64,000 bases of DNA from Allolucifera butyrica (GTDB lineage: Bacteria; Bacillota; Negativicutes; Sporomusales; UPPP01). The position numbers and the translations under genes were made by a program. Positions 44,044 to 52,146 of this stretch are shown one piece after another. Position 1 is the stretch's first letter; each line of letters begins with the position of its first letter. Under the pieces are notes generated by a model, which had not been told where the DNA came from, did not search any database, and worked only from the letters and a program-made list of their open reading frames with translations. The stretch spans positions 1 through 64,000 of the forward strand of contig NZ_UPPP01000072.1 of NCBI RefSeq assembly GCF_900476375.1, read 5' to 3'.

Positions 44044-44907
44044 CTACCTGTATAAATTCCGCTTACCCAAGGTGTTTAAAACCCCTAATTTATGTTGAAT
44101 CACTTGTTTGGCTGCCGCTATGCAACGGGGGAAAATCTCATTCGGTTCGTAGATTCCGGGATTCTCCGCGAGAACCCGCCGGCATTCGTTAAAGAAGACA
44201 CTCTTCACGTCGCTGGAAATGTTCACTTTGCAAACGCCCAAGGCTACGGCCTGGCTGATTTCCGGGTCCGGATTGCCGGAGCCGCCGTGCAACACCAGCG
44301 GAATGTCGACCAGCCGGCTGATTTCCGCCAACCGTTTCAGGTCCAGCTTCGGCACAAAATTCTTCGGGTATAAGCCATGGGCGGTGCCGATCGCCACCGC
44401 CAGGGTATCAACGCCGGTCTTTTCCACAAAATCCTTGGCCTGGGCCGGATCAGTATAGACCACCTGCTCCACGCCCTCGGCGCTGTAATTCATGACGCCG
44501 ATAGAACCCAGTTCCGCCTCCACGGATACAGGAACCGCATGGGCCATTCTTACAATTTCCCGGACTTGTTTGATATTCTCCTCATACGGTTTCTTCGAGG
44601 CATCGATCATAACGGAAGTATAGCCGTTATGAATCGCCCGCATCACATCCCCGACCGTTTCGCCATGGTCGAGATGAATCACCACCGGAAAGTCCGCCTC
44701 GCAGGCGGCCCGGCGTAGCGTGGCAAGATAGAGATCGGTCAGGTGTTCAATTTCCAGTGGATGAATCTCCAGGATTACAGGAGATTCCGTTTCCTTGCAA
44801 GTCTCCAGCACCGCCCGCAATATTTCATGACTGCTGATATTAAACGCCGGCACTGCGAATTGATTCTCCCTGGCAACCGCCAGTAACTCTTTCATCGTGT
44901 ACAGCAT
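44044..44907 (-). CDS. Class II (zinc) ketose-bisphosphate aldolase, copy C
   Basis: This 287-residue aldolase is close to copy A. Both share an N-terminal MKELL...FAVPAFN pattern, HLDHGE (catalytic Asp, zinc His), VEAELGSIG, GTAHGLYP (zinc His) and LHGGSGNPD (zinc His). It is 26 bp downstream of the EIIBC gene, so the pair forms a transport and cleavage unit. AAGGGAG lies about 9 nt before the ATG. It probably cleaves a tagatose- or fructose-type bisphosphate; the exact stereochemistry is not readable. Confidence 0.9.
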   Translation of the reverse strand: MLYTMKELLAVARENQFAVPAFNISSHEILRAVLETCKETESPVILEIHPLEIEHLTDLYLATLRRAACEADFPVVIHLDHGETVGDVMRAIHNGYTSVMIDASKKPYEENIKQVREIVRMAHAVPVSVEAELGSIGVMNYSAEGVEQVVYTDPAQAKDFVEKTGVDTLAVAIGTAHGLYPKNFVPKLDLKRLAEISRLVDIPLVLHGGSGNPDPEISQAVALGVCKVNISSDVKSVFFNECRRVLAENPGIYEPNEIFPRCIAAAKQVIQHKLGVLNTLGKRNLYR

Positions 44908-44933
44908 CCTTGAACGCTCCCTTCTACTTTTTC

Positions 44934-46307
44934 TTATTCATAATTATTCTTCCACTTCAGTCCTGCCACACTCAGGCAGGTAATAACGGTTCCCGCCACT
45001 AACGCCAACACATACATAGGTAAATTGCCAATGACATGCGGAATCGGCAAAATCCAAATCCCGCCGTGCGGCGCCAGACTGGTGCAATTCGCCCCCAGCG
45101 AAATGGCGGCGGCTACCGCGGAACCGGCCATCAAGGCGGGAATCACCCGCAAGGGGTCCGCTACGGCAAAAGGAATGGCCCCTTCCGTAATGTACGAAAG
45201 CCCGAGCACCCAGCAAGACTTTCCCGCTTCCCGTTCTTCCATGGTAAATTTCTTTTTAAACAATACCGTGGCTAACGCCAACCCCAAGGGCGGTGTCATG
45301 CCGGCCACCATGCAGGCGGCGATGGGCGCGTATACCCCGGTGGACATCAACGCAATGGAGAAGGTAGAAATGGATTTATTAATCGGCCCGCCCATATCGG
45401 AGGCCATCATAATGCCAATCAGCGCGCCAAACAGAACCCCTTGCGCCGTATCTAACGAATTTAAAAAGAGCGTCAGCGAATCGAGCAAATATTTCACCGG
45501 TTTACCGACGACAAAAAGCATGAAAAAGCCGGTAACGCCCGTGGCGACTAAAGGTACAATAATAAGGCCTTTCAGGGTTTCCACCGATTTCGGCATTTTT
45601 ATCTTTTGCATCAGGAAGGCCGTCAAATAGCCGGCGAATAACGCGCCGAGCAGGCCGCCTAAAAAACCGGCTCCGATACTTTTGGCCAGAACCCCCGCTA
45701 CCATTCCGGGGCATATCCCCTGTTTACCGGCCATGGAATAGGCAATCCCGGCGGCCAGCATCGGCACCATCATGCCGAAAGCGGCATCGCCGCCAATTTT
45801 GCTGAACGCGGCGGCCCACAGATTATAGCTGGGGTCCTTCGGATCCCCGGCATGAATGCCGAACATGAAGCTGAACGCAATTAAAATGCCGCCGGCAATG
45901 ACGAAGGGCAGCATGAAATTGACGCCACTCATTAAATGCTTATACAAGCCGGTCTGCTGCTGCTTTTTCTTTTCTTTCGCCGCCGCCGCCAATTGAAATA
46001 AGCTGCCAGTATTCCCTTCGATTGCCTTCGCCAAAATTCCTTTAGGATTTTTCACCGCCTGCTCCAGCGAAACCTCCACCACCCGCTTGCCGTCAAACCG
46101 GTCTAACTCCACATGCTTCGAAGCGGCGATGATCACAATGTCGGCGGCCTGAATTTCCTGCGGGGTCAGTATATTCCCTATTTCCACCCCCTGCGTTTCG
46201 ATCTTGATCTCATGCCCCAGCTCTCTTCCCGCTTTCTCCAAGGCTTCCGCCGCCATATAGGTATGGGCAATTCCGGTAGGACACGCTGTAATACCCACAA
46301 TTTTCAT
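44934..46307 (-). CDS. PTS EIIBC component, fructose family
   Basis: This 457-residue membrane protein has an N-terminal EIIB domain with phospho-cysteine in ITACPTGIAHTYMAAEAL (about C9). A Lys/Gln-rich linker follows (AAAKEKKKQQQ, about residue 115-125), then an EIIC domain with about nine hydrophobic segments (SGVNFMLPFVIAGGILIAFS, ASDMGGPINKS, YITEGAIPFAVADPLR). The start at 46307 is fixed by GAGGAGG 9 nt upstream; a longer ORF reaches 46439 with no homology. No EIIA or HPr gene is adjacent, so the EIIA may come from the cluster at 39859-40314. Confidence 0.92.
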   Translation of the reverse strand: MKIVGITACPTGIAHTYMAAEALEKAGRELGHEIKIETQGVEIGNILTPQEIQAADIVIIAASKHVELDRFDGKRVVEVSLEQAVKNPKGILAKAIEGNTGSLFQLAAAAKEKKKQQQTGLYKHLMSGVNFMLPFVIAGGILIAFSFMFGIHAGDPKDPSYNLWAAAFSKIGGDAAFGMMVPMLAAGIAYSMAGKQGICPGMVAGVLAKSIGAGFLGGLLGALFAGYLTAFLMQKIKMPKSVETLKGLIIVPLVATGVTGFFMLFVVGKPVKYLLDSLTLFLNSLDTAQGVLFGALIGIMMASDMGGPINKSISTFSIALMSTGVYAPIAACMVAGMTPPLGLALATVLFKKKFTMEEREAGKSCWVLGLSYITEGAIPFAVADPLRVIPALMAGSAVAAAISLGANCTSLAPHGGIWILPIPHVIGNLPMYVLALVAGTVITCLSVAGLKWKNNYE

Positions 46308-46340
46308 CCGGTAATTCCTCCTCTTCCTTCGAATCCCTAC

Positions 46341-46440
46341 GTCCGGCCCCCGGCCGGCGCGAAGGCACCGGCCGCAGCCGTCCGTTTGCCGAGACAGCCT
46401 ACGGGCACTCTGCCGCCGCCCCGGACTTTCGTATTGCATT
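46341..46440 (-). other. GC-rich leader of EIIBC gene
   Basis: The stretch is visibly far richer in G+C than its surroundings. It contains a stem GGCCGGCG (46352-46359) with CACCGGCC (46366-46373) around a CGAAGG loop, just before the start region of the EIIBC gene. A second small palindrome, TATAGCC/GGCTATA, lies at 46465-46483. No gene was found. It could be an RNA element controlling the transport gene or a short foreign insertion. Confidence 0.35.
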
Positions 46441-46828
46441 CTCCTAAATACAACGGTTTACGTTTATAGCCGGATAGGCTATAATAAAGTTGTTTACAAT
46501 TTCTTCCGCGCACCCTTTGTTTACGGCAAAATGGGCGCACAAAACCAGCAGCATCAGTGCTTGGCGGCTTGCAATGCTGCTTGCTTTTTCCTCTCACCTC
46601 ACTTCGATTGATTTGTGGACAAGCAGATAAAAAAACAGCTCCTTTCCTAACGCAGGCAGTCCCAGTATGCCGGTGTGATAATCACGCCGCTTGCGATGGT
46701 CGCCTTGCTTGTTTGATCTATTTATTACAAAAGCGAAACAGTCTGGACCCAAGGATGCCAGTTCTTGTCCAAAATTTCCGCTTTGGTAAACTGGGAAAAA
46801 CCCAAATTAATCTTTAAATAATTTCCAT

Positions 46829-46948
46829 TTACCCTAAACTTTTCGCATATTTGCTAATCATCGTAAAATGAACTCCGACAATATCAGCAAGATGGGTTTC
46901 GCTCATATCTCTTTCAACTCTCAATTTCAGAATTTAATTCACTGTATT
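46829..46948 (-). pseudogene. Helix-turn-helix remnant (transposase tail or XRE)
   Basis: An open frame with no start reads ERVERDMSETHLADIVGVHF, then TMISKYAKSLG and stop. The block is a helix-turn-helix. Its closeness to a C-terminal stop resembles the DnaA-like tail of REP-associated Y1 transposases (HYTTVSR pattern); an XRE N-terminus with a premature stop is the alternative. An apparent frameshift separates it from an upstream MNNTVN. The rest of 46441-46828 shows no convincing gene. Confidence 0.4.
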
Positions 46949-46982
46949 ATTCATTTTTTCATCACCTTTTAATTTAATTTTA

Positions 46983-47082
46983 TAGAATTAAATTCTAAAT
47001 GTCAATAATCATTTTAGAAATTCATTCTAACTTTTTTTGTTTTATCTAAACCATAATATAATTAAACTAGAATTTAATTCTG
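46983..47082. promoter_or_regulatory. Cluster of AGAATTTAATTCT operators
   Basis: Three related palindromes precede the XRE gene: TAGAATTAAATTCTA (46983-46997), TTAGAAATTCATTCTAA (47014-47030) and TAGAATTTAATTCTG (47068-47082). A fourth partial copy, AGAATTTAATTC, is at 46931-46942 in the remnant. The last lies 20 bp before the start codon of the XRE gene, a place where repression would occur. The reader is probably that XRE protein. Confidence 0.6.
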
Positions 47083-47102
47083 AAAGGCAGGTAGTTGTAA
47101 CT

Positions 47103-47498
47103 ATGGATTACGGAAAACGATTAAGAGAATTGCGCAATAGTAAATACTTATCTGCCAATGCATTAGGACGTATGGTAGACTTAGACCAAACAATGATATA
47201 TAAAATAGAGCGCAATGAAGCAAAACCATCATTAGATTCGCTTGAACGTATCTGCTCTGCCTTAGATGTGACTATGGCTGAGTTTTTCGCTGATAATCCC
47301 ACCGAAGCTGCCAATGTAACCATTCGTTCAGTAACCTCTGATGATGCAGAGTTACTTGAATTTCGGAAGGAACTTGAAGAGCGTGAAGATCTTCAGCGCT
47401 TTTTTAGGCAATTAAAAAGCCTCTCCCCTCAAACCTTGAAGCGCGTAATACGTTACATCAAAATGGTTGAGGAAGAAGAGGCTAAGGATAACTTATAA
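47103..47498 (+). CDS. XRE family transcriptional regulator
   Basis: This 131-residue protein has an N-terminal helix-turn-helix (about residues 1-60: RLRELRNSKYLSANALGRMV, DLDQTMIYKIERNEAKPSLD) and a helical, acidic C-terminus (about 85-131, EFRKELEEREDLQRFFRQL) likely for dimerisation. It resembles SinR/phage-repressor-like regulators. The start at 47103 is chosen from the domain; the longer ORF to 47037 covers the operators. It begins a two-gene unit whose second gene is split by an IS element. Palindromes upstream suggest autoregulation. Confidence 0.85.
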   Translation: MDYGKRLRELRNSKYLSANALGRMVDLDQTMIYKIERNEAKPSLDSLERICSALDVTMAEFFADNPTEAANVTIRSVTSDDAELLEFRKELEEREDLQRFFRQLKSLSPQTLKRVIRYIKMVEEEEAKDNL

Positions 47499-47641
47499 AA
47501 TGAGCGATAATTGGAGTGTATCCCACAATCTGTGTAAACTCAAGATTGGCGCAAAACAACAAAAATTTTCAGGGGGCAAATCAGCCGATATGGTTGGTTT
47601 GCCCTTGCTAGCATTATATCGAAAAGGTTCTAACTGTCAAG

Positions 47642-48877
47642 CTAATCGAGCCTGTCAGCAAAAAATATTTCCAGTTGGGAATAGATCTTACCCCAGTCCT
47701 GGCGACGGCCCGTCCATTTTTTTGTAATGTCCATCATGGCCAGGTACAGCATTTTTAACAGGCTTTCGTCCGTCGGAAATACAGATTTGGATTTCGTTAC
47801 CTTACGAAGCTGTCGGTTAAAGCTTTCAATTGCATTGGTGGTATAAATCAAGGTTCTGACTTCCTGCGGGTATTTAAAATAGGTGGATAAATTTGCCCAG
47901 TTGGTCCGCCATGACAAAGCGATCTTCGGGTATTTTTTGCTCCATTTTTCATCGAAGGAGTCAAGTTGGTATAATGCCGTCTGCTCGTCTATGGCGGCGT
48001 AAACCTTTTTTAAGTCGGCCATCAGTTCTTTAATATCCTTATAGGAAACGAACCTCGTTGAATTACGGATCTGATGGATTACGCACTGCTGGATTTCTGT
48101 TTTGGTGAATACTGCTTCAATTGCGTTTGCAAAGCCCGTGAGGCCATCCACACAGGCAATTAGAATATCTTCTACGCCACGATTTTTCAAGCTATTGGGG
48201 ACTCCAAGCCAGAATTTGGCGCTTTCATTTTCGCCGACCCACATACCTAGAACATCCCGGACTCCGTCCATTTTTATCCCAATGGCAATGTAAACCGCTT
48301 TCTTTACGATTTGGCCTTCGCTACGGACGTGAAAGTGGATAGCGTCCATGAATACTACGGCGTAAACACTTTCCAAAGGCCGCATCTGCCATTCCTTCAC
48401 GACGGGTAGGATTTTATCCGTAACCCGGCTGATGGTACTATCGGATACTTCTAACCCGTAAATATCGCGGATATGTCCTTCAATGTCACTGGTTGTCATG
48501 CCTTTGGCATACATGGATAAGATTTTTTCTTCAATATCACCGCTGAGGGTGGTTTGATTTTTCTTCACGATTTGCGGCTCGAAATCCCCTTTGCGGTCGC
48601 GAGGGACAGCAATTTCCAGATCACCGAGGCTAGTTTTCAATGTTTTTTCACTGTATCCGTTACGACTATTATCCGTTTCTTTGTTGCGATAGTCGTATTT
48701 GCTGTAGCCTAGTTCGTCTTCCATTTCACCTTCCAAGCCGTTTTCAAGGACAGAGCTTACCATTTCCTTGAATAGCTCTTGTACTCCGGCTACGTCATTA
48801 ATTCCGGCATCCTGTAGCATTTCCAATAATTTTTTTCGCCGTTCTCTTCTTTCGGGGCTAATTTTTCTTTTAACCAT
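47642..48877 (-). CDS. IS256-family (mutator) transposase
   Basis: This 411-residue DDE transposase has the mutator-type pattern: FMDAIHFHVRSEGQIV (first Asp), CVDGLTGFANAIEAVF (second Asp) and TTNAIESFNRQLRKVTKSKS (Glu). The N-terminal third contains a helical DNA-binding region. It is full-length with no internal stop, so the element may be active. Its ribosome site GGAGG lies 7 nt upstream, inside a hairpin formed by the right end of the IS. Confidence 0.95.
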   Translation of the reverse strand: MVKRKISPERRERRKKLLEMLQDAGINDVAGVQELFKEMVSSVLENGLEGEMEDELGYSKYDYRNKETDNSRNGYSEKTLKTSLGDLEIAVPRDRKGDFEPQIVKKNQTTLSGDIEEKILSMYAKGMTTSDIEGHIRDIYGLEVSDSTISRVTDKILPVVKEWQMRPLESVYAVVFMDAIHFHVRSEGQIVKKAVYIAIGIKMDGVRDVLGMWVGENESAKFWLGVPNSLKNRGVEDILIACVDGLTGFANAIEAVFTKTEIQQCVIHQIRNSTRFVSYKDIKELMADLKKVYAAIDEQTALYQLDSFDEKWSKKYPKIALSWRTNWANLSTYFKYPQEVRTLIYTTNAIESFNRQLRKVTKSKSVFPTDESLLKMLYLAMMDITKKWTGRRQDWGKIYSQLEIFFADRLD

Positions 48878-48879
48878 AA

Positions 48880-48928
48880 GTAAACCTCCAAGTTTGTATT
48901 TTTATTTTACACCAACTTGGAGGTTTAC
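48880..48928. repeat. Hairpin over transposase ribosome site
   Basis: GTAAACCTCCAAGTT (48880-48894) and AACTTGGAGGTTTAC (48914-48928) are perfect 15-bp inverted repeats. The first contains the ribosome site of the transposase, and the second overlaps the terminal repeat. In an RNA that starts outside the IS both arms are present and would pair, hiding the ribosome site; an RNA started inside would lack one arm. Confidence 0.7.
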
Positions 48929-49058
48929 ACAGAATACGGGATAGACTCGATAATTGATCAAATCTCCAATATGATTTCCGAACTCGTCCGCATAACCAAC
49001 GCTTGCCTGGAAGAACTCCGGAAGAATGTTGCCGACTTACAACAGGATGTATAAAAAA

Positions 49059-49083
49059 ACACGGCTTAGTGCCGTGTTTTTTT
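49059..49083. terminator. Bidirectional terminator
   Basis: ACACGGC (49059-49065) and GCCGTGT (49071-49077) form the stem, with TTTTTT on the plus side and a run of A before it (T on the minus side). It closes the split gene from the left and the DUF6602-type gene, which ends at 49096, from the right. Confidence 0.8.
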
Positions 49084-49095
49084 GAAGTAATTTGC

Positions 49096-50406
49096 TTAGT
49101 TTTTACTTCCATATGGGCTTACTTTGGCGCTTACTAATTTGCACTTAGGACAACCACTTATAATCCTTTCTTTTTCCGAATAGTAGTAAGGAACATACAT
49201 AATCATTCCTGCACTTCGAATTATGTCAAAAGCAAGTCCTTGAACAACCTTCCCCCCCAGCATCGATTCCCCAATCATTATGTCGCTCAAAGGCAAATTT
49301 TCAGGATTATAGATTCTTACGTCGCCGGGTTGACGGTTATATGCCTCCGTACGATCACCAGATTTTCCATAGGCAATGTCTGTCGCTTTAATCCAATTAA
49401 TGGGTTCGGCTTTATGGCACCAATCGACAAGCTTAGTAAGTTGGTTAGGGTCAATCTTACGCTGATAGTCGCCATGCCTTTTGCATGTGCCAACTTCAGC
49501 CAAACTTCCCAAATAGAAATCATATGAATGATCGTCGGCAATAAGCGGTAAGCGGAAATAAGAATCTACTTCCAGTGGTTGAATGCTCGTGTTACGTAAT
49601 AATTTGACCAATATGCTATAAAAATGGTATAAGCATTGACTCTCTCTATCAGGAAAACCAAACATATGGAAATCTTTGATATTCTCAATATCAACATTAA
49701 AATATTTGCCTCGATGTTCTTCACCGTGAAGAAAAAATCCTTTATTCAAAATAAAGACACCATTACACCAGACATGGTTTGGATTTTGCTTAGCAAACGC
49801 CTCTATTTCCCGAATAATGTCTTGCCACTCAAGATCACTGTCATATGCAAACAAAATTCCGAAGCCACGATTAGATTTTCGTTCATCATAAATAACCCAA
49901 CCAGTCGGCTCATAATGAGCTCGATCTAACCGTTTAAAAGATGCAAGATTGGCCAATCCATCTTTGATCTCATGTTTATTTAGCCGGGATTTCACTTGAA
50001 TTACACCATATACACTTTCAACGGGAAATACTTCATAAATTTCCTCCCGCTGCATCAGGCAAATTGAATCAAAAGGATCATATAGGAGAATGTCCATTTC
50101 GTTACTCATATGACCGGTTGTCGATGCAACACGAGCACTAGTTCGCGAAATGCCATATCGATTCGGTAAATATCCACTACTCATAAGAAATTTCCGGAGT
50201 ATTTCTTCGCGAGCACTTCCTACATCTCGTGGGTGCTTAATGTCTTTCGATTTATTGTAATCAATAAGCATCTGTGTCTGACAATACAAAAATTCCCGTT
50301 CGAGACCATGAAATTCTCTATCTTTGGAGCGTAAGGCTATTGCTCTCTGAGATTGATCAAGTAGAACATTCTTTATATCTTCCTCCCGTTGTTTATCGTC
50401 TGACAT
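49096..50406 (-). CDS. DUF6602-type nuclease-like protein
   Basis: This 436-residue protein has, at about residues 85-150, a PD-(D/E)xK-like arrangement: NEMDILLYDPFD, then EVFPVESVYGVIQVKSRL, with acidic residues and the lysine of an E-x-K signature. Such DUF6602-like proteins occur in defence and restriction settings. The last 30 residues hold CPKCK. AAGGAG lies about 12 nt before the start, rather far. It lies between the IS and a CD-NTase/SLATT pair. Nucleic-acid cleavage is inference; target and partner are unknown. Confidence 0.68.
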   Translation of the reverse strand: MSDDKQREEDIKNVLLDQSQRAIALRSKDREFHGLEREFLYCQTQMLIDYNKSKDIKHPRDVGSAREEILRKFLMSSGYLPNRYGISRTSARVASTTGHMSNEMDILLYDPFDSICLMQREEIYEVFPVESVYGVIQVKSRLNKHEIKDGLANLASFKRLDRAHYEPTGWVIYDERKSNRGFGILFAYDSDLEWQDIIREIEAFAKQNPNHVWCNGVFILNKGFFLHGEEHRGKYFNVDIENIKDFHMFGFPDRESQCLYHFYSILVKLLRNTSIQPLEVDSYFRLPLIADDHSYDFYLGSLAEVGTCKRHGDYQRKIDPNQLTKLVDWCHKAEPINWIKATDIAYGKSGDRTEAYNRQPGDVRIYNPENLPLSDIMIGESMLGGKVVQGLAFDIIRSAGMIMYVPYYYSEKERIISGCPKCKLVSAKVSPYGSKN

Positions 50407-50547
50407 GATGCATTACACTCCTTTGATTTTTAAGGTATACCACATCTGTATAAAAGCCTATTCCTATGAAAACAAAATAATAAGTTTCTACCGCAAACAA
50501 ATATTTACTCACTATCGAGCTTCAGCCTAATTGAGAATAAGCAAGAA

Positions 50548-50573
50548 AAGCCTTGGAAATCCTCCAAAGCTTC
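50548..50573 (-). terminator. Terminator-like hairpin after SLATT gene
   Basis: AAGCCTTGGA and TCCAAAGCTT pair (G-U allowed) around a short loop. Read leftward the stem is followed by TTTTC. It lies about 80 bp after the stop of the SLATT gene. Confidence 0.5.
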
Positions 50574-50651
50574 TTATGACAACAATCTATAAGCATAACC
50601 AAATCAATATCAGAAATTGCATTACAACAAGATTCTTCTCTTGTTTCTAAG

Positions 50652-51218
50652 CTATTGGCACTTTCTTATTCGTGTAGGCAGTAACTTATCAATTTCTTCA
50701 TCGGAGAATGTTAGCTCCTCACTCTCTTTTAAAGCTTTTTGTGCCGCCTCGTAAGCCTTTGAGTTTGTTCGCGGGCATCCTTTATATATGTTGCCTAATT
50801 TTTTTTGTAATTCATCCCTTTTGTTAATGGCATCTCCTATGGGCATAAACCTAAAATCTGTAAGCAATGAAAGGTAAGATTCCCTTATATCCCATAAACT
50901 CGAAGCAGCTGCCTTATGTTTTTCTGCAAGCCCAGCAAGATCATATTTCTTAGTGTAGGCATTTAAAACCAACAAAACCGTTGATAGAATTGTGCCAATA
51001 ACGGCAGCTATTTTACCATCCCAAATGACAGTAGCCAAAAAAGTACCTGTTGTTACAGCCGAGAGAATCATCTGCCATAGCTTTATACAAGCATTGGAAC
51101 TCAACAAAATATCGGCACATTTTTCATGAGTTTTGTGACTATAGGTGACGCGTCCAAAGCACTCTCTAATTTGAGCTTCAAGCAACTCCTGCTGCTCATG
51201 AAGGGAATTTTGTTCCAT
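50652..51218 (-). CDS. SLATT-domain membrane effector
   Basis: This 188-residue protein has an N-terminal soluble helix, two hydrophobic helices (about residues 46-65, LWQMILSAVTTGTFLATVIW, and 70-90, IAAVIGTILSTVLLVLNAYT) and a helical C-terminal region (RESYLSLLTDF, INKRDELQKKLG). It fits the SLATT (SLOG and CD-NTase-associated) type. The start at 51218 has GGAGAG 7 nt upstream and overlaps the CD-NTase gene by 23 bp, so they are translated together. In such systems the second messenger is thought to open or trigger a membrane effector that kills the infected cell. Confidence 0.82.
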   Translation of the reverse strand: MEQNSLHEQQELLEAQIRECFGRVTYSHKTHEKCADILLSSNACIKLWQMILSAVTTGTFLATVIWDGKIAAVIGTILSTVLLVLNAYTKKYDLAGLAEKHKAAASSLWDIRESYLSLLTDFRFMPIGDAINKRDELQKKLGNIYKGCPRTNSKAYEAAQKALKESEELTFSDEEIDKLLPTRIRKCQ

Positions 51219-52074
51219 AAATTTCTCTCCATTTCTGCTTTGCAGACCACTCATAGTCTTTTTCATAATTAATAGCAGTGAGCGAAAGATTATAACATTG
51301 AAGAGCCTTGTACTCAAACGGTCCCTTCCTATTGACTTGCTGATTACTCCCTAATGCCAGCCAATAGTTCTGACTCTTATTTTGTTCACTCAGATACTTA
51401 AAAAAATCCCTACTCATCCAATCGTAATATAAATACGAATCGGTACGATGTTCCCAGGTCTTCATAAAGTTATATGCCAGTGTATCAATCAGTAAACCGC
51501 CCATCGGTACATCCCATGTATCTTTCCATGCCCTTGCCATTCTACATAGCCGTTTTAAGTTCTTATTCCATAAATTGTTTGCACTGTTTATTTCAGCAAT
51601 CTCAGCTCTTGGTTTTGTAACCTTCCAACTTCCGCCATTATTCGTATCTGGATAAGTGCAAGATGAGTTATCCTGATTTAAAAAACATGGAACTATCTCA
51701 AAACGAACCCCATCAGTAAATTCTAATACAATAACCTGACCGTCTGCTCTCATATGCGTTGTCGAATAGGTTTTAGCAATTGAGTTTTTTACCTCTTGAA
51801 GTAGTGCCGACTGGCCACCGATAGTATACTTATTGTATTGATGATACTTTTCCACTGGTAATACAAATAACACATCAATATCGCTAATATGTATTGCCGT
51901 TCCTCTACCATAGGACCCGACGTATAAACTATTTTGTGTGTCAGAATTGATATTCCAAAAATCCAGATTTATCCGTGAAGTCATAGTTTTATATCTATGA
52001 GAAATTGCATCTGTCGTCGTTTTTATCATCCGTAGATCAGAGTTAAATGTCTCAAACCAATCTGCTAACCCCAA
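51196..52074 (-). CDS. CD-NTase (SMODS-type) nucleotidyltransferase, CBASS
   Basis: This 292-residue enzyme makes a cyclic or linear nucleotide signal. The active-site motif GSYGRGTAIHISDIDVLF carries GS (about 53-54) and the DxD pair (about D65 and D67); the third acid is Glu in GVRFEIVPCF. CTYPDTNNGGSWKVTKPRAE is a conserved block of the subgroup. I choose TTG at 52074, because AGGAGG lies 9 nt upstream; the GTG at 52092 precedes that site. With the SLATT gene it forms a two-gene CBASS without accessory genes. The product nucleotide cannot be told. Confidence 0.85.
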   Translation of the reverse strand: MGLADWFETFNSDLRMIKTTTDAISHRYKTMTSRINLDFWNINSDTQNSLYVGSYGRGTAIHISDIDVLFVLPVEKYHQYNKYTIGGQSALLQEVKNSIAKTYSTTHMRADGQVIVLEFTDGVRFEIVPCFLNQDNSSCTYPDTNNGGSWKVTKPRAEIAEINSANNLWNKNLKRLCRMARAWKDTWDVPMGGLLIDTLAYNFMKTWEHRTDSYLYYDWMSRDFFKYLSEQNKSQNYWLALGSNQQVNRKGPFEYKALQCYNLSLTAINYEKDYEWSAKQKWREIYGTKFPS

Positions 52075-52146
52075 CTCCCAATGCCTCCTCACACATTCTA
52101 TTCCACCACTCCTTTAAAAACGAAACGATAGGCCTAACAATACTAG

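Larger units (their letters stand above)
47529..48933 (-). mobile_element. IS256-family insertion sequence
   Basis: The element holds one transposase gene between imperfect terminal inverted repeats: left TCTGTGTAAACTCAAGATTG (from 47529) and right (reverse complement, from 48933) TCTGTGTAAACCTCCAAGTT. The ends share TCTGTGTAAAC. The expected 8-9 bp target duplication is not visible (flanks TCCCACAA and ATACGGGA). The loss suggests recombination between copies or age. Confidence 0.8.
47500..49054 (+). pseudogene. Gene split by IS256-family insertion
   Basis: A reading frame starts at ATG 47500 right after the XRE stop (MSDNWSVSH), and is cut at 47528 by the IS. Beyond the right end, an open frame ends GIDSIIDQISNMISELVRIT, then NACLEELRKNVADLQQDV and stop at 49054, followed by a terminator. 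Both are in the plus direction and would together give a helical protein of about 48 residues, if nothing else was lost. The pieces may instead belong to two different genes, since no target duplication could be found. Confidence 0.5.

Noticed and set aside
44092-45630. Plus-strand frames opposite the aldolase and EIIBC genes
   Set aside because: They are antisense shadows of strongly conserved enzymes in GC-richer sequence.
46337-46817. Overlapping open frames in both directions upstream of the EIIBC gene
   Set aside because: The peptides are low-complexity or Arg/Gly-rich products of GC-rich sequence, with no ribosome site and no recognisable motif.
47521-48941. Target-site duplication flanking the IS256 element
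   Set aside because: TCCCACAA and ATACGGGA do not match directly; I cannot claim a duplication.
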